In this document: piece by piece, positions 8,805-15,352 of the stretch
Numbering within the stretch: position 1 is the stretch's first letter
Layout: each line of letters starts with the position of its first letter
NCBI GenBank assembly: GCA_002394385.1
Contig: DGTS01000025.1
Span: 1 to 42,712 of the forward strand
Direction: 5' to 3'
Source of the DNA: Prevotella sp. UBA4330
GTDB taxonomy: Bacteria > Bacteroidota > Bacteroidia > Bacteroidales > Bacteroidaceae
Length of the DNA stretch: 42,712 nucleotides
Made by a program: the position numbers and the translations under genes
Notes under the pieces: model-generated
Seen by the model: only the letters and a program-made list of their open reading frames with translations
What the model was told of the DNA's origin: nothing
Database searches by the model: none

Positions 8805-8880
8805 CGGGATGTAGCGCAGTTGGTAGCGCACTACGTTCGGGACGTAGGGGTCGGGCGTTCGAGTCGCCTCATCCCGACCA
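8805..8880 (+). tRNA. tRNA-Pro (CGG)
   Basis: A 76-nt cloverleaf including an encoded CCA. The acceptor stem is CGGGATG/CATCCCG, the anticodon arm CTACG-TTCGGGA-CGTAG gives anticodon CGG, and the T-arm has GGCGTTCGAGTCGCC. It is followed by a terminator at 8891-8920. Confidence 0.97.
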
Positions 8881-8890
8881 AAATGCAGAA

Positions 8891-8920
8891 AGACAGCATC
8901 AATATGGTGCTGTCTTTTTT
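8891..8920 (+). terminator. Terminator after tRNA-Pro
   Basis: Stem AGACAGCA / TGCTGTCT with a 9-nt loop, running into a T-rich tail. Confidence 0.85.
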
Positions 8921-8921
8921 A

Positions 8922-8990
8922 TGCCCACCCCCAACTCTTCCCGAGGGGAGGGGAGTCATTAGCAATGGGGTCCAAATAGTATATAATTAC
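8922..8990. repeat. G-rich palindromic intergenic repeat, copy 2
   Basis: The block GCCCACCCCC, then CTTCCCGAGGGGAGGGG, followed by AGTCATTAGCAATGGGG and an A/T-rich end with AATAGTATATAATTA. The second half recurs at 33690-33726 and, reversed, at 16661-16699. Confidence 0.7.
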
Positions 8991-9017
8991 CTTTGTTATT
9001 GCTTTTGGAATGTTCGT

Positions 9018-9785
9018 TTACATCTTGCTTTCTCCCTCTACATATTCCTCAAGGAACAGGTGCTCGCCATCGAAGATGACGTAGGTGAACTGCCATATCC
9101 AGTCGCCGATAATCATCATGCGCGTCTTATGGCTCAGCATAAGGTCCAGTTCGATATGGCGGTGACCGTAAATGAAATAATCAATGTTGGGGTGATTCTT
9201 CATATACTCCTTGGTGTAACGCACCAAGAACTCTTTGTCCTCGCCCATATACGGCGGCTCCTTGCCGTCGGCACGTTTCATGCGTGAGTGCTTTGCCCAC
9301 GTATGCCCGAACCACAACGACCAGCGTGGATGCAGCATCGAGAACATGCGCTGGCACAACTTGTTGTGGAATATCTTGCGTATCATCTGGAACTTCTTGT
9401 CAGGGTCGCCCAGCCCGTCACCGTGAGCCAGATAGAACACCTTATTATATAGTTCCACCGTCTCTGGCTTCTTGTGCAATGTGACGCCGCACTCCTCCTC
9501 CAGATAACCGTACATCCAGATGTCGTGGTTGCCCGTGAAGTAGTGAACCTCGATGCCCATGTCTGTCAGTTCAGACAACTTGCCAAGAAAGCGCGTGTAG
9601 CCCTTAGGCACGCAGTATTTCCACTCGTACCAGAAGTCGAACATGTCGCCCAGCAGGTAAATCGCCTTCGCCTTCTCCTTGATGTCGTCGAGGAAACGTA
9701 TCAGCCTCCTCTCCTGCATCCGCCCGTGGTCGATAGCCCATGAGCCAAGGTGTGCGTCGCTTAATATATAAATGTTATTTCTCAT
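9018..9785 (-). CDS. lpxH: UDP-2,3-diacylglucosamine diphosphatase
   Basis: A 255-residue calcineurin-type metallophosphoesterase. In lipid A synthesis LpxH removes UMP from UDP-2,3-diacylglucosamine to give lipid X, at the inner face of the cytoplasmic membrane. Metal-binding motifs are in order: DAH at residues 10-12, GDMFDFW 46-52, GNHD 85-88, HGDGLGD 121-127 and GHRH 207-210. Length is normal for the Bacteroidetes form. The gene lies downstream of a DUF59 gene and murF on the same strand; the gap between lpxH and the DUF59 gene is filled by a four-helix-bundle remnant between inverted heptamer arrays that reach almost to the lpxH start codon. Confidence 0.9.
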   Translation of the reverse strand: MRNNIYILSDAHLGSWAIDHGRMQERRLIRFLDDIKEKAKAIYLLGDMFDFWYEWKYCVPKGYTRFLGKLSELTDMGIEVHYFTGNHDIWMYGYLEEECGVTLHKKPETVELYNKVFYLAHGDGLGDPDKKFQMIRKIFHNKLCQRMFSMLHPRWSLWFGHTWAKHSRMKRADGKEPPYMGEDKEFLVRYTKEYMKNHPNIDYFIYGHRHIELDLMLSHKTRMMIIGDWIWQFTYVIFDGEHLFLEEYVEGESKM

Positions 9786-9798
9786 ATTATTAATTATA

Positions 9799-9833
9799 AT
9801 GTAGAATGTATGATGTAGAATGTAGAATTATGA
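9799..9833. repeat. Heptamer array, left side of element A
   Basis: Five units in strict 7-nt register: ATGTAGA at 9799, 9813 and 9820, ATGTATG at 9806, and a diverged ATTATGA at 9827. This is the inverse of the right-hand array. Confidence 0.85.
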
Positions 9834-9846
9834 TTACCCTCAAGGA

Positions 9847-10032
9847 TTATCTCTTAGTGTCATCTATTCCCATTCTTTCCTTTTTTGTTTTTATCGATCT
9901 TACTAAAATTCTTATCAACTCCTCGTTGTCATGATTTATTGAGTTATACTCCTTGTCGCTGATGAAACCACTCTCGTGTAGATTTGTGAGCCAATACTCA
10001 GTCTCGTTTGCTTCTTTCAGTGCAATGCGCAA
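9847..10032 (-). pseudogene. Truncated four-helix-bundle (23S rRNA IVP/S23 family) gene
   Basis: The readable frame is 61 codons, beginning at a TTG with RIALKEANETEYWL and ending DDTKR. It matches the C-terminal half of four-helix-bundle proteins (compare VALKESNE...FWL in the 29581 product). The first half, including the RSGTSIGAN block, is missing, and stop codons lie just upstream in frame. Before the break the DNA reads TTTGAGTGA, resembling the TATGAGTGA start of the intact copies, so an internal deletion of roughly 60 codons is likely. The flanking arrays are intact. The retained sequence is a different subfamily from the copies at 14893 and 29581. Confidence 0.75.
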
Positions 10033-10054
10033 CGTTCATCACTCAAAGGTAATC

Positions 10055-10117
10055 ATAATTCTACATTCTCCATTCTCCATTCTACATTCTCCATTCTGCA
10101 CTCTCAATTCTACATTT
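10055..10117. repeat. Heptamer array, right side of element A
   Basis: Nine consecutive 7-nt units, mostly TACATTC or TCCATTC, the last at 10111-10117. The array stops 3 bp before the stop codon (10121-10123) of the DUF59 gene. Confidence 0.9.
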
Positions 10118-10120
10118 AGA

Positions 10121-10441
10121 TTAGTCCAGTCCCAACTCCAGTCGTGCCTCTTCGCTGAGCATGCTCTGATCCCATGCTGGCTCGAAGACGAGGTTCACGT
10201 TGGCAGTCTTCACGCCATCGACACTTTCCAGTTTCGTGCGCACATCTTCAAGGATGAAATCGGCGGCAGGACAGTTGGGCGCGGTGAACGTCATGTCCAC
10301 ATCCAGCACACCGTCTTCCTGCATGTCTATCTTGTAAATCATGCCCAGGTCATAGATGTTCACCGGTATCTCTGGGTCGTAAACGGTCTTCAGCACATCC
10401 ACGATGCGCTCCTCTATCATTGTCTTTTCTTCTGGTGTCAT
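10121..10441 (-). CDS. DUF59/MIP18-type iron-sulfur cluster assembly factor (SufT-like)
   Basis: A 106-residue single-domain DUF59 protein. The family helps Fe-S cluster maturation and carrier loading in the cytoplasm. The family block VYDPEIPVNIYDLGMIYKI is at residues about 20-38 and the cysteine motif TAPNCPAADF at about 71-80 holds the conserved reactive Cys. Length is typical for the stand-alone form. It lies 51 bp downstream of murF on the same strand. Its 3' end abuts a heptamer array. It could equally be named as a PaaD-like protein; the general role is secure, the exact client is not. Confidence 0.85.
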   Translation of the reverse strand: MTPEEKTMIEERIVDVLKTVYDPEIPVNIYDLGMIYKIDMQEDGVLDVDMTFTAPNCPAADFILEDVRTKLESVDGVKTANVNLVFEPAWDQSMLSEEARLELGLD

Positions 10442-10492
10442 TATAGTTTCTCTCTTTGTCCGTTGTTTGTTTCGTTACCTTCTGCAATAGTG

Positions 10493-11869
10493 TTACAGCA
10501 CTTCGGGTAGTGTGTAAAGGCGCATGCTGTTGCTGCCTTTTATGAGGATGTATCTGTCTTGCGGCATACATTCGGTGATGGCCGCCCGAACCTCCTCTAC
10601 GTCCTTGAACTTGCGGTAGGGGCAGTCGGTATTGCCGAACTCCTCGCCTACGAGCCAGATGTCGGTGAGCCCTTTCTCCTGAAGCAGGTCAACGATGCGT
10701 TGATGCTCGTCGGCAGACACCTCGCCCAGTTCGCGCATGTCGCCCAGAATGGCCATCTTTGCCGGCACGTCCATCGCTGCGAGGTTGTCAACGGCAGCCT
10801 TCATGCTCGTGGGGTTGGCGTTATAGGCATCCACGATGAGGTGGTTGTGTGGTGTCACGGTGAGTTGCGAGCGGTTGTTGGTCGGGGTGTAGTTCTCCAG
10901 TGCGTGGCACACCTGTTCTTCGCTCACTCCGAAGTGCAGTCCTATGGTAGCAGCCGCCAGCATGTTGTCGATGTTGTATGCTCCTATTAGATGCGTCTTC
11001 ACCTCGTGCTCCATGCCGCCGTCGGCATGCCATGAGAAGCGCAGGAAGGGCGCGCAGTCGATCACCTTGCCGCGCACAGCCACCTCGTCGGCAGTTTCCT
11101 TGCCATATTTTATCAGTCTTGGCGCTTTTCTCTCCTCAGCCATCTGCATGAGGTCGGCATTGTCGGCATTGATGAAGATGGGTGCTGGGGCGGTGCAACG
11201 GTCGATAAGGAAGTCGTAGAGTTCGCCCTTGGTGCGCTTCACTCCCTCGAAGGAGCCGAAGCCCTGCAGGTGGGCGCGTCCCACATTGGTTATTATTCCG
11301 CATGTGGGCTCCACGGTCTGCACCAGCGTCTTGATGTCGCCTGGGTGCGACGCTCCCATCTCTATCACCGCAATCTCGTGCTCGGAGGAGAGTTGGAAGA
11401 GCGTCTTAGGCACTCCCACGTCGTTGTTGAAGTTGCCGCGGGTGTAGTGCACGTTGAATTTCTCGCTCAGCACGGCGGCTATAAGTTCCTTGGTGGTTGT
11501 CTTTCCGTTGGTTCCAGTCACTCCTATAATAGGAATCTGGAACTGTCGCCGGTGCTCGCGTGCCAGGTCTTTGAGCGTCTGCAGGCAGTCATCGACAACG
11601 ATGAGTCGAGAGACTAGAGTTGAGAGTTGAGAGTTTTCTGCAAGTGATGAAGGTACTGTACAAGCATACTCTAAACTCTTCGCTCTAAACTCTTGACTGT
11701 CCACAATGGCGTAACTGCATCCTTTCTCCAGTGCCTGCATGGCATATTGATTGCCGTCGAACTTCTCGCCTTTCAGTGCGACGAAGATGCTGCCCTCGGG
11801 ACAGTCGCGGCTGTCGGTGGTCACCACGGGGTGTTTTTTGTAGATTTCGTATATCTCTGTAATGTCCAT
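10493..11869 (-). CDS. murF: UDP-N-acetylmuramoyl-tripeptide--D-alanyl-D-alanine ligase with an array-derived insert
   Basis: A 458-residue Mur ligase that adds D-Ala-D-Ala to the UDP-MurNAc tripeptide in the cytoplasm. I start at the ATG at 11869 (MDITEIYEIYKKHP) rather than ten codons upstream, as family members begin there. The ATP loop GTNGKTTTK is at residues 119-127 and the C-terminal domain NNRSQL and DAYNANPTSM motifs are present. Residues about 57-89, between AIVD and LIVVDDCL, are longer than expected for MurF and are encoded by two inverted heptamer arrays (11603-11702) that keep the frame. They lie in the N-terminal substrate domain, away from the ATP loop, so activity is probably kept. 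ddl, which makes D-Ala-D-Ala, lies elsewhere in this window. Confidence 0.93.
   Translation of the reverse strand: MDITEIYEIYKKHPVVTTDSRDCPEGSIFVALKGEKFDGNQYAMQALEKGCSYAIVDSQEFRAKSLEYACTVPSSLAENSQLSTLVSRLIVVDDCLQTLKDLAREHRRQFQIPIIGVTGTNGKTTTKELIAAVLSEKFNVHYTRGNFNNDVGVPKTLFQLSSEHEIAVIEMGASHPGDIKTLVQTVEPTCGIITNVGRAHLQGFGSFEGVKRTKGELYDFLIDRCTAPAPIFINADNADLMQMAEERKAPRLIKYGKETADEVAVRGKVIDCAPFLRFSWHADGGMEHEVKTHLIGAYNIDNMLAAATIGLHFGVSEEQVCHALENYTPTNNRSQLTVTPHNHLIVDAYNANPTSMKAAVDNLAAMDVPAKMAILGDMRELGEVSADEHQRIVDLLQEKGLTDIWLVGEEFGNTDCPYRKFKDVEEVRAAITECMPQDRYILIKGSNSMRLYTLPEVL
11603..11702. repeat. Inverted heptamer-array pair inserted in murF
   Basis: The left side, 11603-11637, has five 7-nt units (GAGTTGA twice, also GAGTCGA, GAGACTA and GAGTTTT). 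The right side, 11668-11702, has five units (AACTCTT twice, also TACTCTA, CGCTCTA and GACTGTC). The sides are inverted relative to each other around a 30-nt spacer. The pair is read in frame as about 33 MurF residues. Confidence 0.85.
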
Positions 11870-11896
11870 AATTGCTATAGTTTTACTTTTACGATG

Positions 11897-11904
11897 CAAA
11901 AATA
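11897..11904 (-). promoter_or_regulatory. -7 box of the murF unit
   Basis: TATTTTTG on the minus strand, 27 bp upstream of the murF start codon. No convincing -33 box. Confidence 0.5.
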
Positions 11905-11969
11905 GGAAAAAGTTTCAATATACGATGTGTTTTTGGAAACTTAAATTAAATAAAAATAGTGTTGAAAGT

Positions 11970-12000
11970 TTTGCAGTGTGGTCGATTTGTCGTATTTTTG
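11970..12000 (+). promoter_or_regulatory. Promoter of folP-cdaA
   Basis: TTTG at 11970-11973 and TATTTTTG at 11993-12000 with a 19-bp spacer, an excellent match to the Bacteroidetes housekeeping promoter. It supports the folP start at 12042 over upstream in-frame starts. Confidence 0.75.
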
Positions 12001-12041
12001 CAAATGGAAGACGCTGCAACGCGGTTGCATGCTATGAAACA

Positions 12042-12932
12042 ATGAAAGACAATATCGCAGAATACACACTGAACATCGGTGGCAAGTTGCTGTCGTTGGG
12101 GGAACCATTGGTGATGGGAATCCTCAACTGCACGCCCGACTCTTTCTATGCTGGAAGCCGCAAGCAGACAGAGGCAGAGATTGCCGCGCGCGCCAATGAG
12201 ATAGTGGAAGAGGGCGGTCGGATTATAGATGTCGGCGCGTTTTCCACCCGTCCTGGTGCCGAGCAGGTGTCTGTGGAAGATGAGATGGAGCGCATGCGCT
12301 TTGCCCTGAAGGTGGTGAGAGGTCAGCAGCCAGACGCTGTGCTCAGCATCGACACCTTCCGTCACGACGTGGCGAAGATGGCTGTCGAGGAGTTTGGCGC
12401 GGGCATCATTAATGATGTCAGTGGCGGCAATCCCGATGGTGCTTTCGGTGGCGAGACCTCTGCAAATGGTGTTGATGGCGCTGGCGACTGTGCCCCCGTG
12501 CTCGACGAGAGTTGGCGCGGCGGTGTGGCTTATGTGCTGATGTCGAGTCAGGGACCGATAGAAGACACGATGATGTTCTTCGCACAGCGTGTGAGGCAAC
12601 TGTGTGCCCGTGGTCAGCGAGACATCATACTCGACCCTGGCTTCGGTTTCGGCAAGACGATGGAGCAGAACTTCGACACGCTGCATCGCATGGAACTGCT
12701 GCAAGAGTTCGGACTGCCGGTGCTGGCAGGACTCTCGCGCAAAACGATGATATGGCGCACGCTGGGCATCACTCCTGCCGAGGCTCTCAACGGAACCACG
12801 GTGCTGAACACCGTGGCGCTGATGAAGGGTGCCAAGATACTGCGTGTGCATGACGTGCGTGCGGCTGTTGAGGCTATTACGTTGACGAAAACGATGACGG
12901 AAAAGGGAAAACTCTTAACTCCTAACTCCTAA
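12042..12932 (+). CDS. folP: Dihydropteroate synthase
   Basis: A 296-residue cytoplasmic enzyme joining p-aminobenzoate to the pterin pyrophosphate in folate synthesis. Family motifs in order: MGILNCTPDSF near residue 27, DVGAFSTRPGAE near 65, SIDTF near 105, INDVSGG near 125, DPGFGFGK near 200, GLSRKT near 232 and the C-terminal RVHDV near 270. The start at 12042 follows a good promoter and gives MKDNIAEYTLN; earlier in-frame starts would place coding sequence across that promoter. The last codons (LLTPNS) and the stop lie within a heptamer array, so the original C-terminus has been replaced or extended. cdaA follows 42 bp downstream. Confidence 0.93.
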   Translation: MKDNIAEYTLNIGGKLLSLGEPLVMGILNCTPDSFYAGSRKQTEAEIAARANEIVEEGGRIIDVGAFSTRPGAEQVSVEDEMERMRFALKVVRGQQPDAVLSIDTFRHDVAKMAVEEFGAGIINDVSGGNPDGAFGGETSANGVDGAGDCAPVLDESWRGGVAYVLMSSQGPIEDTMMFFAQRVRQLCARGQRDIILDPGFGFGKTMEQNFDTLHRMELLQEFGLPVLAGLSRKTMIWRTLGITPAEALNGTTVLNTVALMKGAKILRVHDVRAAVEAITLTKTMTEKGKLLTPNS

Positions 12933-12968
12933 TTTCTAACTCCCAACTCCTGCACTCCTAAACTCCTT
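12911..12968. repeat. Heptamer/octamer array between folP and cdaA
   Basis: Six 7-nt units, four of them of the ACTCCTA type, then two 8-nt units (CACTCCTA and AACTCCTT). It begins inside folP, supplies its stop codon and ends 6 bp before the cdaA start. No inverted partner and no four-helix-bundle gene are present. Confidence 0.85.
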
Positions 12969-12974
12969 AAAAGA

Positions 12975-13742
12975 ATGTTTGATTTCGGAATAAAAGACAT
13001 AATAGACATTGTGGCGGTGGCGCTCGGACTCTATTACATATACAGAGTGATGAAGGCATCGCGCTCGCTCAACGTGTTCGGCGGCATCATCGTGTTCTTC
13101 ATTCTGTGGATTTTCGTGAGTCGTGTCTTTGAGATGCGCCTGCTCGGTGCCATCTTGGACAACCTGATGAGTGTAGGAGTGATAGCACTCATCATCATCT
13201 TCCAGGACGAGATACGCAAGTTCTTCTATAACGTCGGAGCCCATCAGAATCTGAGTGCACTGCTGAAGTTCTTCAGCAGCAACAAACGCAAGAACAGCGT
13301 TGACAAGGAGAGCGTCATGGCGATTGTGCGTGCCTGCATGAGCATGGGGCGCGGAAAGGTGGGCGCACTGATAGTGATAGAACGTGTGACGCCGCTCAAC
13401 GACATCGTGGAGACAGGCGAAAAGATAGACTCGCGACTGAGCCAGCGACTGATAGAGAACATCTTCTTCAAAAACTCTCCGCTGCACGACGGCGCCATGG
13501 TGGTGTCGAAGCAGAGGATAAAGGCAGCGGGATGTATCCTCCCCGTGAGCCACGATGTGAACATTCCGAAGGAACTGGGCCTGCGCCACCGTGCAGCAAT
13601 GGGCATCTCGGAGGAGAGCGATGCCGTGGCGGTGGTAGTGTCGGAGGAGACGGGGCGCATCAGTGTTGCCATTCACGGCAAGATGCAGTTGCGACTCTCA
13701 GCAGAAGACCTTGAAAGTCTGCTCACGAAGGAGATGCAGTGA
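12975..13742 (+). CDS. cdaA: Membrane diadenylate cyclase (c-di-AMP synthase)
   Basis: A 255-residue CdaA/DacA-type protein that makes c-di-AMP from two ATP at the inner membrane; c-di-AMP controls potassium, osmotic and cell-wall balance. There are three N-terminal transmembrane segments within residues about 8-80, then a DAC domain with the catalytic HDGA motif (D172, G173, A174) and the RHR motif at 204-206. Length is typical. Linkage to folP is common in Bacteroidetes. A heptamer array occupies the leader up to 6 bp before the ATG. There is no gap before pta large enough to show a clear terminator. Confidence 0.95.
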   Translation: MFDFGIKDIIDIVAVALGLYYIYRVMKASRSLNVFGGIIVFFILWIFVSRVFEMRLLGAILDNLMSVGVIALIIIFQDEIRKFFYNVGAHQNLSALLKFFSSNKRKNSVDKESVMAIVRACMSMGRGKVGALIVIERVTPLNDIVETGEKIDSRLSQRLIENIFFKNSPLHDGAMVVSKQRIKAAGCILPVSHDVNIPKELGLRHRAAMGISEESDAVAVVVSEETGRISVAIHGKMQLRLSAEDLESLLTKEMQ

Positions 13743-13829
13743 TGTCCTGACGCAGCAGACACACAGAAGAAAACTACAGCAGAAAACACTATAAACACAT
13801 CATAAACAATAATTAAAAATTTATCTACT

Positions 13830-14837
13830 ATGGATTTAGTGCAACAAATCATCGCGCGTGCTAAGAGCAACAAGCAGCGCATCGTGCTCCCAGAAGCAGA
13901 GGAGGAGCGCACACTGACAGCAGCCGACCGTGTGCTGGCTGACGACATTGCTAACCTTATATTGATAGGAAATCCCGAGAAAGTGCATGCCCTGGCAGAC
14001 CGTCTCGGACTGAAGAACATTGACAAGGCTACTCTCATTGACCCAGAGAACTGCGAGAAGAGCGAGGAATATGCACAGTTGCTCGCTGAACTGCGCAAGA
14101 AGAAGGGCATGACCATCGAGGAGGCTCGAAAGTTGGTGAAGAACCCTCTCTACCTGGGTTGTATGATTATAAAGACTGGCGATGCTGACGGACAGATAAG
14201 CGGTGCACTCTCTACCACTGGCGACACACTGCGTCCGGCACTGCAAATCATCAAGACTCAGCCAGGTATCACCTGCGTCAGCGGTGCGATGCTGATGCTC
14301 ACACAGGCTCCACAGTACGGTGAGAACGGAATACTGGTTATCGGTGACGTTGCCGTAACACCGATGCCCGATGCCAACCAGTTGGCACAGATTGCTGTAT
14401 GTACTGCACAGACGGCGAAGTCGGTGGCTGGTTTCGAGGAGCCGCGCGTGGCAATGCTCAGTTTCTCTACCAAGGGTTCGGCAAAGCACGAGGTTGTTGA
14501 CAAGGTAGTCGAGGCAACACGGTTGGCAAAGGAGATGGCTCCCGAACTGAAGATTGACGGTGAACTGCAGGCTGATGCCTCTCTCGTTCCCAGCGTGGGA
14601 CAGAAGAAGGCTCCTGGCTCGGAGATTGCTGGTCGTGCCAATGTGCTCGTGGTGCCATGTCTTGAGGTGGGTAACATCGCATATAAACTGGTTGAGCGTC
14701 TTGGCGGTGCCGTTGCTCTCGGTCCTATCCTTCAGGGTATCGCCCGTCCTGTTAACGACCTCAGTCGTGGCTGCTCTGTCGACGACATCTACAAGATGGT
14801 TGCCATCACCGCTTGCCAGGCAATGGATGCGAAATAA
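13830..14837 (+). CDS. pta: Phosphate acetyltransferase
   Basis: A 335-residue short-form Pta converting acetyl-CoA and phosphate to acetyl phosphate and CoA. It has no N-terminal regulatory DRTGG region. It starts MDLVQQIIARAKSNKQRIVLPE, with later motifs TQPGIT, VTPMPDA, MLSFSTKGSAKH, ELQADASLVP and the C-terminal PVNDLSRGCS. With ackA it forms the ATP-yielding acetate pathway. The two genes are normally adjacent; here 515 bp containing a four-helix-bundle element separates pta from ackA. Confidence 0.96.
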   Translation: MDLVQQIIARAKSNKQRIVLPEAEEERTLTAADRVLADDIANLILIGNPEKVHALADRLGLKNIDKATLIDPENCEKSEEYAQLLAELRKKKGMTIEEARKLVKNPLYLGCMIIKTGDADGQISGALSTTGDTLRPALQIIKTQPGITCVSGAMLMLTQAPQYGENGILVIGDVAVTPMPDANQLAQIAVCTAQTAKSVAGFEEPRVAMLSFSTKGSAKHEVVDKVVEATRLAKEMAPELKIDGELQADASLVPSVGQKKAPGSEIAGRANVLVVPCLEVGNIAYKLVERLGGAVALGPILQGIARPVNDLSRGCSVDDIYKMVAITACQAMDAK

Positions 14838-14851
14838 TATATAATGACTAA

Positions 14852-14875
14852 TGTTGAATTTTGAATGTTGAGTTG
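14852..14875. repeat. Heptamer array, left side of element B
   Basis: Three 7-nt units (TGTTGAA, TTTTGAA and TGTTGAG) running into the TCGCAC-TTT-GTGCGA hairpin at 14876-14890. Confidence 0.75.
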
Positions 14876-14892
14876 TCGCACTTTGTGCGATT

Positions 14893-15291
14893 ATGAATGA
14901 AGAATTTATGAGTGACTTTGGCGACATCATGGAGGAAAAATGTATGGCGTTCGCCATTCGCATATATAATTTATGCCGCTATCTTACAGCAGAGAAACAA
15001 GAGTATCGTGTTTCTGATCAGTTGTTTAGAAGTGGTACAAGTATAGGCGCAAATATGTCAGAAGCACAATGTGCCATAAGCAAGAATGACTTTATAGCAA
15101 AGGTGTACATCTCTTTAAAAGAATGTAACGAGACTTTGTTTTGGCTTAACTTGCTTAAAAGGACGGGAGTCTTGGAGAGTAAATATTACGACTCTATATA
15201 TCCCGATTGTGTCGAGTTGAAAAAGTTGCTTACATCTATAACGAAGAATTCGAGAAAAGATAATACAAGTGACTCTATAATTCATAATTGA
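14893..15291 (+). CDS. Four-helix-bundle protein (23S rRNA IVP/S23 family), element B
   Basis: A 132-residue protein, or 127 if it starts at the second in-frame ATG (14908, MSDFGDIMEEK), which matches the start of the 29581 copy. Family signatures are RSGTSIGAN followed by EAQCAISKNDF, then LKECNETLFWL and a C-terminal ELKKLL. By eye about three quarters of 112 aligned residues match the 29581 copy. Relatives are encoded in intervening sequences of 23S rRNA and are structurally close to Avd, the accessory protein that binds reverse transcriptase in diversity-generating retroelements; function here is unknown. The last residues (DSIIHN) and the stop are encoded by the flanking array. Confidence 0.88.
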   Translation: MNEEFMSDFGDIMEEKCMAFAIRIYNLCRYLTAEKQEYRVSDQLFRSGTSIGANMSEAQCAISKNDFIAKVYISLKECNETLFWLNLLKRTGVLESKYYDSIYPDCVELKKLLTSITKNSRKDNTSDSIIHN

Positions 15292-15350
15292 AAATTAGTA
15301 ATCGCACTTGTGCGACAACTCGTAATTAGTAACTCCAAATTCGTAATTAT
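15275..15350. repeat. Heptamer arrays and hairpin, right side of element B
   Basis: 7-nt units ATAATTC and ATAATTG, then the CGCACTTGTGCG hairpin, then units such as CAACTCG, TAATTAG and TAACTCC up to the ackA ATG. The outer part is the inverse of the left array in sense. Confidence 0.75.
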
Positions 15351-15352
15351 AA

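Larger units (their letters stand above)
9791..10120. mobile_element. Degenerate four-helix-bundle element A (inverted heptamer arrays around a broken gene)
   Basis: The left array at 9799-9833 has units ATGTAGA and ATGTATG. The right array at 10055-10117 has units such as ATTCTAC and ATTCTCC. The two sides are inverted repeats sharing GGTAATCATAATTCTACATT. A truncated four-helix-bundle gene (9847-10032) lies between them. The element fills the whole gap between the lpxH start and the stop codon of the DUF59 gene at 10121. Confidence 0.7.
14847..15352. mobile_element. Four-helix-bundle element B, inserted between pta and ackA
   Basis: Order: heptamer array (14852-14875, TGTTGAA type), hairpin with GAGTTGTCGCAC and GTGCGATTA (14870-14893), four-helix-bundle gene, inner array (about 15275-15300), mirror hairpin TAATCGCAC-TTGTGCGACAACTC (15299-15321), outer array (15316-15349). 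The left and right hairpin blocks are inverted repeats of about 24 bp that differ only at the loop. The element ends directly at the ackA start codon. Confidence 0.75.

Noticed and set aside
9799..10117. Heptamer arrays as a CRISPR array
   Set aside because: Units of 7 nt without unique spacers, and no cas genes in the window.
11862..12041. 60-codon N-terminal extension of folP
   Set aside because: It runs across the promoter at 11970-12000, and the family N-terminus begins at 12042.
11946..12851. 301-codon frame antisense to folP
   Set aside because: folP motifs are clear on the plus strand; the antisense frame has no recognisable domain.
13836..14963. 375-codon open frame antisense to pta
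   Set aside because: It overlaps a certain gene (pta) on the opposite strand, resembles no family and is a by-product of GC-biased codons.
14893..15291. Four-helix-bundle genes as part of a diversity-generating retroelement
   Set aside because: No reverse transcriptase, template repeat or variable repeat pair is present in the window.
14893..15291. Four-helix-bundle gene marking a 23S rRNA intervening sequence
   Set aside because: There is no rRNA sequence on either side; the copies lie between protein genes.
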